Positions 1 through 6,265 of a DNA stretch of 6,265 bases are shown here, piece by piece. The translations under genes and the position numbers were made by a program. The stretch's first letter is position 1; each line of letters starts with the position of its first letter. This stretch comes from Polaromonas sp. GTDB taxonomy: Bacteria > Pseudomonadota > Gammaproteobacteria > Burkholderiales > Burkholderiaceae_C. The notes below the pieces were generated by a model that searched no databases, had not been told where the DNA came from, and saw nothing but the letters and a program-made list of their open reading frames with translations. The stretch lies in the NCBI GenBank assembly GCA_026786065.1, contig JAJAYS010000312.1:1-6265 (forward strand), read 5' to 3'.

Positions 1-190
1 AGCGCTCGGGCTGCCACTCGCCGTGGTTTAGGGACCTTCTGCATAACCCCCTGCCGCCTGCGATCGGCCGGACTCGGGCAGTCTGCTGCGCTGTTTTTTG
101 TCAATAGCGGGGCTATTGGCTGCAGAAAGACGTCTTGCAGCCCATCCCGATCCGGCTTCCATAGACTTGCAAGGGTTGTGCAAAGGGTTG
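1..190. other. Non-coding stretch left of the sodC remnant
   Basis: I see no convincing gene here on either strand. The open frames that cross it have no recognisable protein character and run antisense into chaC. The stretch holds two adjacent inverted repeats (annotated separately), a run of six T at 94-99, and an imperfect tandem direct repeat at 169-191, GCAAGGGTTGT followed by GCAAAGGGTTGT. Relative to the minus-strand genes it lies downstream, so it may be the 3' trailer of the former sodC gene. That role is inference. Confidence 0.5.
102..142. repeat. Two abutting inverted repeats (possible hairpins)
   Basis: The first is CAATAGC (102-108), a GGG loop, then GCTATTG (112-118), a perfect 7-bp stem. 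The second is GGCTGCA (118-124) and TGCAGCC (136-142), a perfect 7-bp stem around an 11-base centre. AAGACGTCTT, a 10-base palindrome at 127-136, fills most of that centre. They lie about 50 bases past the stop of the minus-strand sodC remnant, so they could be the remains of a terminator for that direction. In that direction, however, the stems are followed by an A-run rather than a T-run, so they do not form a standard intrinsic terminator. Confidence 0.5.
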
Positions 191-307
191 TCAGCTACAC
201 GCAATCACGGCACAGGCCAGACGGGCGCCGAAATCGCCGGCTGGTCGGGTTGTGTGGTCGTCCAGGTCGGCGTGGACGATCAAGGCTTCGAGCGTGCCGC
301 TGTACAA
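191..307 (-). pseudogene. sodC: C-terminal remnant of Cu/Zn superoxide dismutase
   Basis: The minus-strand frame ending in TGA at 191-193 reads LYSGTLEALIVHADLDD, then PAGDFGARLACAVIA, which matches the end of periplasmic Cu/Zn superoxide dismutases (superoxide to peroxide and oxygen). Family landmarks by comparison with human SOD1: the copper-ligand His of VVH (His120), the Asp-Asp pair three residues later (Asp124/125), the active-site Arg of the RLACGVI block (Arg143) and the disulfide Cys (Cys146). In the usual RLACGVI the Gly is Ala here. The open frame extends back only to an in-frame TGA at 350-352 inside the chaC 3' end. It has no ATG; a TTG at 305-307 is the only plausible start I noted. 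The first three quarters of the enzyme, including the signal peptide and the other metal ligands, are missing, so this is a truncated relic. The 5' limit given is approximate. The family match is by eye. Confidence 0.62.
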
Positions 308-338
308 ACGGCAAACCCTCGCGTTCGGGTCAAGGACC

Positions 339-989
339 TCAAACCCGGTTCACAGCCTGGAGCAGCTTGCCGAGCGCGCGGTCCTCGATGCCAATTTCGC
401 GCAGCTTGTCGTAGGTGATCTGCGCATACTCGCGGGTGGTGCCATAGCGGCCGCAAGCGTCTGAAAATATGCTGCGGTAGGTTTCGTCGCTGAGCAAGCC
501 GGTGTGACTGGGACTGTGCCGGGACAGCGTGAAGGCGAGCGCACGAACCTGTTCGGGCTTCAGGTTCACCGGCATGGGGGCGGCGCCCGGCACCGGCAGG
601 GTTTCGCAGCGCAGCCATTTCGGGTCGTACACGCCGTTGGGCATTTCGCGTTGCCACAACGCTGGCAAAGCGGCTTCGACGCGACTTTGCGCGATGCGGT
701 AAACCATCCCCCGGCAACTGCCGCCGCGCAGCAGCCCGAATACAAGACCCGGACACTCCGGCGTGCCCCGATTCAAACGGCTCCACATTTTCAGTGCGCG
801 GTGATAGCCGCGAACGTGGGCAAAGCGCTGCTCGTTGAACTCGAACTCGGGCCGCCAGATCAGCGAGGCGTAGCCAAAAATCCACAAATCGCCGTCGCCG
901 CCCCATTCATTGAGTACCGCGTCGAGCATGTGCGCCGGGTCGCGGCCAGGCATCGGTGCGTGGGCTTGAAACTTCAGCGGTGTCGGCAT
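339..989 (-). CDS. chaC: ChaC-family gamma-glutamylcyclotransferase
   Basis: A 216-residue protein of the ChaC family, whose members cleave glutathione into 5-oxoproline and Cys-Gly in the cytoplasm. The substrate-binding signature is clear: WIFGYASLIW at residues 36-45, where Ala replaces the usual Gly of YGSL. The candidate catalytic acid is Glu115 in LWQREM, aligning with the RE of the YLxxRE block that carries the active-site Glu in ChaC1 and ChaC2. The RGMVYRI strand (93-99) and the C-terminal block SDETYRSIF with YAQITYDKLREIGIEDRAL (about 167-206) are also typical. The length fits the bacterial family (about 180-230). The ATG at 987-989 is chosen; Met13 is a possible later start, before all the motifs. 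No strong ribosome-binding site is visible. It stands alone: the neighbour upstream (edd) is divergent, and downstream on its strand is only the sodC remnant. The older label of cation-transport regulator for ChaC is not supported by the biochemistry of the family. Confidence 0.88.
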   Translation of the reverse strand: MPTPLKFQAHAPMPGRDPAHMLDAVLNEWGGDGDLWIFGYASLIWRPEFEFNEQRFAHVRGYHRALKMWSRLNRGTPECPGLVFGLLRGGSCRGMVYRIAQSRVEAALPALWQREMPNGVYDPKWLRCETLPVPGAAPMPVNLKPEQVRALAFTLSRHSPSHTGLLSDETYRSIFSDACGRYGTTREYAQITYDKLREIGIEDRALGKLLQAVNRV

Positions 990-1270
990 TTTTCAACTTT
1001 AGCCTGCAACGCGCCGACCGGCCACGGTGGGAAGCCATTCTGGGTCCGCTTGATGTTGGGGCGCGACATACCTTGCGAAGGCAGCGGCGCCCTTGCGGCG
1101 TAACCACGCTGGGGTTTCAGGAACTTGCAAGCCGTTAATATCTGCAGAGGCACCTGCGTTGCCCGGTTTATGGCTGTGCGCGGCATAGCCGCAAGAACCC
1201 GAAAAAACGGGCCGCCTGCCCTAACCGTTTCAGGCTCCAGCCCTTCACGATCAAATCAGGACGAAACCGC
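990..1270. promoter_or_regulatory. Divergent chaC/edd intergenic region
   Basis: This 281-base gap must carry the promoters of chaC (minus) and edd-eda (plus). I cannot fix either by eye. AT-rich TAATAT at 1136-1141 is a possible -10 for edd, with only a weak TTTCAG (1115-1120) 15 bases upstream. A small hairpin, GGCTGTG (1172-1178) with CATAGCC (1184-1190), stem of 7 with one G-U pair and a 5-base loop, would lie in the edd leader if that promoter is right. CCCG-A6-CGGG at 1198-1211 is a second, weaker stem. I found no HexR-type operator and no gene. Confidence 0.35.
1258..1261 (+). promoter_or_regulatory. Ribosome-binding site of edd
   Basis: AGGA lies 9 bases before the ATG at 1271. It is the only good Shine-Dalgarno match near this start and supports it over upstream alternatives. 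Confidence 0.65.
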
Positions 1271-3105
<1,835 letters not shown>

Positions 3106-3115
<10 letters not shown>

Positions 3116-3765
3116 ATCTTGATCTCAACAGCAATCTGACCGCGCTGCAGGTCATGCGCGATGCGCCGGTGATTCCGGTCATTGTGCTGACCGATGCTGC
3201 GCAGGCCGTGGCGCTGGCGCAGGCGCTGGTCGCGGGCGGCATCCGCATGCTCGAAATCACGCTGCGCACACCGCAGGCGCTAGCCTGCATCGAGGCCATT
3301 GCCCGCGCGGTGCCCGAGGCAGTGGCCGGTGCCGGCACTGTTCGCACTGCGGCCGACGTTCAGGCCTGCGCGATGGCCGGCGCGCGTTTTGCGGTGAGCC
3401 CCGGTTATTCGCATGCGGTGGCGCAGGCCTGCCGGGACGCCGGATTGGCCCTGCTGCCCGGCGTTGCGACAGGGACCGAGATCATGGCAGCGCAGGACGA
3501 CGGGCTGTACGAGCTGAAGTTCTTTCCGGCCCTGCAGGCAGGCGGGCCAGCGATGCTCAAAGCCTGGCACGGCCCGTTTTCCGGGACCCGTTTCTGCCCG
3601 ACTGGCGGGGTCACTCCGGCCAATGCCAGCGCGTTCCTGAGCCTGCCCAACGTGTTGTGTGTCGGCGGTTCCTGGCTGACTCCAGCCGAACTGCTTGCGA
3701 AGGGAGCTTGGGACGACATCACGACGCTGGCGAAAGAGGCTTGCCGCTTGGGACCCGCCGCATAA
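3106..3765 (+). CDS. eda: KDPG / 4-hydroxy-2-oxoglutarate aldolase
   Basis: Eda splits KDPG into pyruvate and glyceraldehyde-3-phosphate, completing the Entner-Doudoroff route begun by Edd. Many family members also cleave 4-hydroxy-2-oxoglutarate. This is a class I aldolase, a TIM barrel of about 210 residues; here 219. The Schiff-base lysine is Lys138 in LKFFPA. Glu50 and Arg54 in EITLRT match the E. coli catalytic Glu45 and Arg49. GAGTV (75-79) and the phosphate-binding PTGGV (165-169) and VGGSW (186-190) segments are all present. The ATG lies inside the end of edd (ATGGACTTGA), with a G-rich stretch upstream (about 3092-3096) as ribosome-binding site, so translation is probably coupled to edd. 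The start could be a few codons later, because the N-terminus [10 protein letters not shown] is a short non-conserved extension. No other pathway gene (zwf, pgl, glk) is in the window. Confidence 0.96.
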
Positions 3766-3832
3766 GTCCTTGCGAGTTCGGCTGGTCGCAGGGCCGCAGG
3801 GGCTCATGCAGATCCTGATTACGAGGCTGATA

Positions 3833-3866
3833 GGAGGCTGTTGAAGAGGCCTCCCTTCCGAAAGGG
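3833..3866 (+). terminator. Tandem hairpins after eda, possible terminator
   Basis: GGAGGC (3833-3838) pairs with GCCTCC (3849-3854). Overlapping it, CCCTT (3853-3857) pairs with AAGGG (3862-3866) across a CCGA loop. The two stems share bases 3853-3854, so they may be alternatives. They lie 68 or more bases past the eda stop and no T-run follows directly; seven T occur later, at 3907-3913, without a clear stem just before them. A termination role for edd-eda is therefore only plausible. Confidence 0.3.
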
Positions 3867-3956
3867 CTGAAAGACAGAGAGTGGCCGAACGGCGACGAAG
3901 GCGATCTTTTTTTCTTGCGTCGGCCGCCGTGGAATCCCCTTAAATCGCTGCCTGCC

Positions 3957-3972
3957 TATGTATTAATATAGT
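3957..3972 (+). promoter_or_regulatory. AT-rich palindrome; putative promoter/operator for the dsrE-like/arsR pair
   Basis: TATTAATA (3961-3968) is a perfect 8-base palindrome within TATGTATTAATATAGT, standing out from the GC-rich surroundings about 60 bases before the ATG at 4032. TAATAT (3964-3969) or TATAGT (3967-3972) could be a -10 element; TTAAAT at 3940-3945 is a weak -35 at 18-base spacing to the first. ArsR-family repressors of the BigR/SqrR type bind AT-rich palindromes near the promoter they control, so autoregulation by the downstream ArsR protein is a reasonable inference. I did not find the ATTC-N8-GAAT form of that operator. Confidence 0.4.
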
Positions 3973-4031
3973 AGCGCGTGCACCGCCCTCCCTCCCTGGC
4001 AGTCCCTGTGTCCAACCGCCGAAAGCCCTCC

Positions 4032-4469
4032 ATGAAACTCGTCCTCAAACTATTGACCGCCGTGACCGCCGTGACCGCCGCACTGCTTTTTGGCGGCGCC
4101 GTGCAGGCGCAAGACCAGGTGGTTTATCACATCGACAACGCTGAAATGCAGGCCACCAAAGGGCTGCGCAACATCCGCAATCACCTCGATGTGGCCCCGG
4201 ACACGAAAATCGTTGTCGTGACGCACGCTGAGGGGGTTGATTTCCTTCTCGAAGGCGCGAAGGACAAAAAGAACCCGAACATCGACTACGCACCGTTGGT
4301 CAGCGCACTGAAGGGGCGGGGCGTACGTTTTGAGGTGTGCGAGATCACGCTTAAAAACCGCAATATCGACAAAAAAGCCTTCTCGTTCGATGCCGATTTC
4401 ACGCCTTCGGGTGTGGTGAGGATCGGCCAGTTGCAGTCGCGCGAGAAGTTCGCGTACATCAAGCCGTAG
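4032..4469 (+). CDS. Secreted DsrE/DsrF-like family protein
   Basis: A 145-residue protein with a clear Sec signal peptide: MKLVLKLL, a hydrophobic core rich in T, A and V, then AVQA with cleavage probably after Ala26. The mature part resembles the exported branch of the DsrE/DsrF-like fold: a short strand and Asp at VVYHIDNA, a helix with LRNIRNHL, the strand-loop KIVVVTHAEGVDFLLEGAKD, and VRFEVCEITLKNRNI carrying a single cysteine (Cys103) at the family's conserved place. Cytoplasmic DsrE and TusD relatives carry persulfide sulfur on a cysteine; whether exported members do so is not established, so the function is open. The ATG at 4032 is chosen over a GTG at 3978 because it places the signal peptide at the N-terminus and the GTG lies only about 10 bases after the presumed -10. 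The ribosome-binding site is weak. The arsR-type gene follows after 6 bases, so they form one operon. Confidence 0.82.
   Translation: MKLVLKLLTAVTAVTAALLFGGAVQAQDQVVYHIDNAEMQATKGLRNIRNHLDVAPDTKIVVVTHAEGVDFLLEGAKDKKNPNIDYAPLVSALKGRGVRFEVCEITLKNRNIDKKAFSFDADFTPSGVVRIGQLQSREKFAYIKP
4054..4080 (+). repeat. Three perfect 9-base tandem repeats in the signal-peptide coding region
   Basis: The unit TGACCGCCG occurs three times end to end (4054-4062, 4063-4071, 4072-4080) and encodes the repeated Thr-Ala-Val steps of the signal peptide's hydrophobic core. Copy-number change by slippage would keep the frame and lengthen or shorten the core by three residues per unit. Confidence 0.85.
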
Positions 4470-4475
4470 GTCGTC

Positions 4476-4853
4476 ATGAGTTCGGCGTTACCGCCTCGCG
4501 ATGGGGCAGGTTCGCTGGAGGCCGATGCGGTGTTCGACCAGGCCGCCGAAGTTTTCAGGGTGATGGCGGCGCCCATTCGGTTGAAGATCATCAGCGCGCT
4601 GTGTCACGGTGAAAAAAATGTGACCCAGTTGCTTGAAGAAATATCCACGACCCAGCCGAATATGTCGCAGCATCTGAACACCCTGTACCAGGCCGGAGTG
4701 CTTGGCAAACGCCGCGAGGGCGCCCAGATCCACTACCGGATCGTCGATGAACGCGTTGTGACCCTGTGCCGGGCGGTGTGTACGCAAATTGCGATGGAGG
4801 AGGAAACCAACCCCGCCGCGCGCGGGTCCAGGCTAGCGCAGACCGGTACCTGA
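4476..4853 (+). CDS. ArsR-family winged-helix repressor, possible thiol/persulfide sensor
   Basis: A 125-residue protein with the ArsR/SmtB fold: the helix [20 protein letters not shown] (23-42), a helix-turn-helix at about 47-74 with recognition helix [15 protein letters not shown], and a wing [13 protein letters not shown] (77-89). The ELCVCDL metal site of arsenic sensors is absent: the corresponding region reads NVTQLLEEI. Cysteines are Cys43 (in ALCHGEKNV), Cys98 and Cys102. Cys43 sits where the redox and persulfide sensors BigR, SqrR and YgaV have their first reactive cysteine (LCxLxEGE). In those proteins the second lies about 66 residues later; here the C-terminal cysteines are 55 and 59 residues later, so homology of sensing is uncertain. 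The gene starts 6 bases after the DsrE-like stop, with only a weak AGG, so coupling is likely. Its last 21 bases overlap the tail of gloA. It probably represses its own operon. DNA binding is confident; the effector is inferred. Confidence 0.88.
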   Translation: MSSALPPRDGAGSLEADAVFDQAAEVFRVMAAPIRLKIISALCHGEKNVTQLLEEISTTQPNMSQHLNTLYQAGVLGKRREGAQIHYRIVDERVVTLCRAVCTQIAMEEETNPAARGSRLAQTGT

Positions 4854-5243
4854 GGCTCCTTCAACGCGCTGGATCAACTCGATCTTGTAGCCGTCGGGGT
4901 CGGTCACGAAGGCGATGACCGTGCTACCTCCCTTGACAGGCCCGGTTTCACGCGTCACGTTGCCGCCCGCCGCACGAATCTTTTCGCAGGCCGCATGGGC
5001 GTCCGGCACACCCAGCGCGATGTGGCCATACGCTGTGCCCATCTCGTAGTGCTCGGTGCCGTGGTTGTAGGTCAACTCGATTTCTGCGTGATCCGGGTTG
5101 TTGCCGTAACCGACGAAAGCCAGGCTGTATTTGTACTCCGGGTTTTCGGAGGTGCGCAACAGCTACATGCCGAGCACGCCGGTGTAAAAGTCGATGGCGC
5201 GCTGGAGATTGCCGACGCGAAGCATGGTGTGAAGAAGTCTCAT
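4833..5243 (-). pseudogene. gloA: Glyoxalase I (lactoylglutathione lyase) interrupted by TAG at codon 27
   Basis: GloA isomerises the methylglyoxal-glutathione hemithioacetal to S-D-lactoylglutathione in the cytoplasm. Reading from ATG at 5241-5243 gives [20 protein letters not shown], then TGVLGM, a TAG at 5163-5165, then [20 protein letters not shown] and so on to a normal end. Read through, it is 136 codons without the final stop (E. coli GloA is 135 residues) and keeps all four metal ligands in E. coli numbering: His5, Glu56, His74, Glu122. The TAG occupies the Lys/Gln of GMKLLR; one base change from AAG or CAG explains it. No frameshift or other lesion is visible. A restart at TTG 5157-5159 gives 108 residues but lacks His5 and the first strand, so it should not make a normal enzyme. 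Recent inactivation, a sequencing error and rare suppression are the options. The 3' end overlaps the arsR-type gene convergently by 21 bases. Confidence 0.9.
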
Positions 5244-5508
5244 GATCGAAATTATGGGCGTGCACGCAAAACGCTGCAACCGGCGCGCCGTTGCCGGCGG
5301 AATGCCGCAGCTAACCTTCTGCTATTGGCAGGAAAAGCAACGCAGCACCTGGCCCGAGCCCGGCCAGTCGCAGGCCGCAGTGCGTTGTACCTAAGGTCTC
5401 GGGGCTGCAACTCGGGAGACCGCGCCTTGCGGCAGCATGATAAAAACACGGCTCGCAAACCGCATGACTGTCTTTCCTGCCTCGCCATACACCTCTGGAG
5501 ACCTGTTC
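5244..5508. promoter_or_regulatory. Divergent gloA/acuI intergenic region
   Basis: This 265-base gap separates the divergent gloA and acuI starts and should contain both promoters. I found no strong match: GATAAA at 5439-5444 is a possible -10 for acuI without a good -35. GGTCTC (5395-5400) and GAGACC (5416-5421) form a 6-bp inverted repeat with a 15-base spacer. No gene or RNA is recognisable. If the acuI start were the ATG at 5464, the gap would shrink to 220 bases. Confidence 0.4.
5497..5500 (+). promoter_or_regulatory. Ribosome-binding site deciding the acuI start
   Basis: GGAG lies 8 bases before TTG 5509-5511. It favours this TTG over the in-frame ATG at 5464, which has no purine-rich sequence at the right distance and would add 15 residues that the family lacks. 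Confidence 0.55.
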
Positions 5509-6265
5509 TTGTTCACATCCCTGCAACTGACGAAATCCGACGCCGGCTTTGCCGCCACGTTGACCGACACCGACGACGCGCACTTGCCCGACGGCGACGT
5601 GCTGGTCGCGGTGGACTACTCCTGCCTGAACTACAAAGACGCACTCGCTTTGACGAACTCGGCTCCGGTTGTGCGCAGCTGGCCGATGGTGGCGGGCATC
5701 GACGGGGCGGGCTCAGTCATCGAATCGACCCATCCGGACTGGAAGCCGGGAGACCGCTTCGTTCACAACGGCTGGGGTCTCGGCGAGACGCGCTGGGGCT
5801 TGATGTCCGAACGGGCTCGGCTGCAGGGTGAATGGCTGGTGAAATTGCCCGATGCCTTCACGACCCGACAAGCGATGGCGATCGGCACTGCCGGTTACAC
5901 GGCAATGCTGTGCGTGCTGGCACTGGAGCGTCATGGCGCGGCGCCGGGTGACGGCGAGGTGCTGGTGACGGGCGCGACCGGCGGCGTCGGCAGCGTCGCC
6001 ATTGCCCTTCTTGGCAAGCTGGGCTTCAGCGTGGTGGCCGCCACCGGAAAGTCAGGCGAAGAGGCGTACCTGCGCCAGCTCGGTGCGGCCAGCGTCATCG
6101 ACCGAGCGAGTCTTGCAGCCCCAAGCAAGCCGCTGCAAAAAGAGCGCTGGGCCGCCGTGGTGGACGCGGTCGGCTCGCACACGCTGGCCAATGCCTGTGC
6201 GCAGACACGCTACGGCGGCGTGGTGGCGAGCTGCGGACTGGCGCAGGGCGCCGACTTCCCTTCGA
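5509..6265 (+). CDS. acuI: AcuI/YhdH-type NADPH-dependent acrylyl-CoA reductase, 3' end outside window
   Basis: A medium-chain dehydrogenase/reductase of the zinc-free quinone-oxidoreductase group. The AcuI/YhdH subfamily reduces acryloyl-CoA to propionyl-CoA with NADPH, which detoxifies acrylate from DMSP or 3-hydroxypropionate breakdown. The 252 residues visible follow E. coli AcuI (324) closely: LPDGDVLVAVDYSCLNYKDA (26-45), GIDGAG (63-68), GWGLGE (88-93), the helix-rich AMAIGTAGYTAMLCVLALE (122-140), the dinucleotide-binding VTGATGGVGS (153-162) and YGGVVASCGLA (235-245). Small departures from the usual sequence are GIDGAG for GIDFAG and RWGL for HWGG. No zinc-binding cysteine cluster is seen. 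The TTG start is chosen from GGAG at 8 bases and from the N-terminus aligning with MQALLLE of E. coli; ATG 5464 is the alternative. About 70 residues are expected beyond the window. No propionate or DMSP genes are adjacent, so the physiological substrate is inferred. Confidence 0.88.
   Translation, partial: MFTSLQLTKSDAGFAATLTDTDDAHLPDGDVLVAVDYSCLNYKDALALTNSAPVVRSWPMVAGIDGAGSVIESTHPDWKPGDRFVHNGWGLGETRWGLMSERARLQGEWLVKLPDAFTTRQAMAIGTAGYTAMLCVLALERHGAAPGDGEVLVTGATGGVGSVAIALLGKLGFSVVAATGKSGEEAYLRQLGAASVIDRASLAAPSKPLQKERWAAVVDAVGSHTLANACAQTRYGGVVASCGLAQGADFPS

Larger units (their letters stand above)
3766..4031. other. Intergenic region between eda and the DsrE-like gene
   Basis: This 266-base gap contains no gene I can support. 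It holds the hairpins after eda, a T7 run at 3907-3913 flanked by imperfectly complementary CGACG-AAG and CTTG-CGTCG arms, and an AT-rich island at about 3957-3973 that is probably the promoter or operator of the next pair. Confidence 0.5.

Noticed and set aside
98..418. A 106-codon plus-strand open frame starting at TTG
   Set aside because: It overlaps the sodC remnant and the end of chaC in antisense, has no good ribosome-binding site, and shows no family resemblance.
280..906. A 208-codon minus-strand frame inside chaC
   Set aside because: It lies in another frame of the chaC gene; the chaC frame has all the family motifs and this one has none.
3907..3913. T7 run as an intrinsic terminator
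   Set aside because: The bases just before it form no stable GC-rich stem; only imperfect arms on both sides of the run pair.
3978..4031. GTG start for an 18-residue longer DsrE-like protein
   Set aside because: It would place 18 polar, Pro- and Arg-rich residues before an obvious signal peptide and lies almost on the presumed -10 element.
5163..5165. TAG as a recoded sense codon (pyrrolysine or similar) in gloA
   Set aside because: The position is a surface-type Lys/Gln in the family, no recoding signal is apparent, and the inferred host group does not use amber recoding; mutation or error is simpler.
4995..5831. A 278-codon plus-strand open frame crossing gloA, the intergenic gap and acuI
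   Set aside because: It runs antisense to gloA and out of frame with acuI; its translation has the Arg-rich look of a shadow frame.

Overview
The window is GC-rich and compact, from a Gram-negative proteobacterium. The near-complete glyoxalase I, the AcuI-type reductase and the edd-eda pair all read like Burkholderiales proteins (Comamonadaceae-like: Polaromonas, Rhodoferax, Acidovorax relatives). That placement is inference from remembered protein families, not from a search.

Layout from left to right. Positions 1-338 hold no intact gene. They contain two adjacent inverted repeats and, on the minus strand, the last ~38 codons of a Cu/Zn superoxide dismutase (sodC) with no front half. Next, on the minus strand, is an intact ChaC-type gamma-glutamylcyclotransferase (339-989), followed by a 281-base gap. 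Then comes the two-gene Entner-Doudoroff unit on the plus strand: edd (1271-3115) overlaps eda (3106-3765) by 10 bases, converting 6-phosphogluconate to pyruvate and glyceraldehyde-3-phosphate. A 266-base gap with hairpins and an AT-rich palindromic site leads to a second plus-strand pair: a secreted DsrE-like protein (4032-4469) and, 6 bases later, an ArsR-family repressor (4476-4853) that lacks the arsenic-binding CxC motif but has cysteines reminiscent of persulfide sensors. Its 3' end overlaps, tail to tail, the 3' end of a minus-strand glyoxalase I gene (gloA, 4833-5243), which is broken by a TAG at codon 27. Finally, a plus-strand AcuI/YhdH-type NADPH-dependent acrylyl-CoA reductase starts from a probable TTG at 5509 and runs off the window end.

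Most of the window is ordinary housekeeping metabolism, and I see no clear undescribed system. The points most worth a second look are the nonsense codon in an otherwise perfectly conserved gloA, the sodC tail remnant beside chaC, and the DsrE-like/ArsR pair with its AT-rich upstream site, which may be a small reactive-sulfur-responsive unit.
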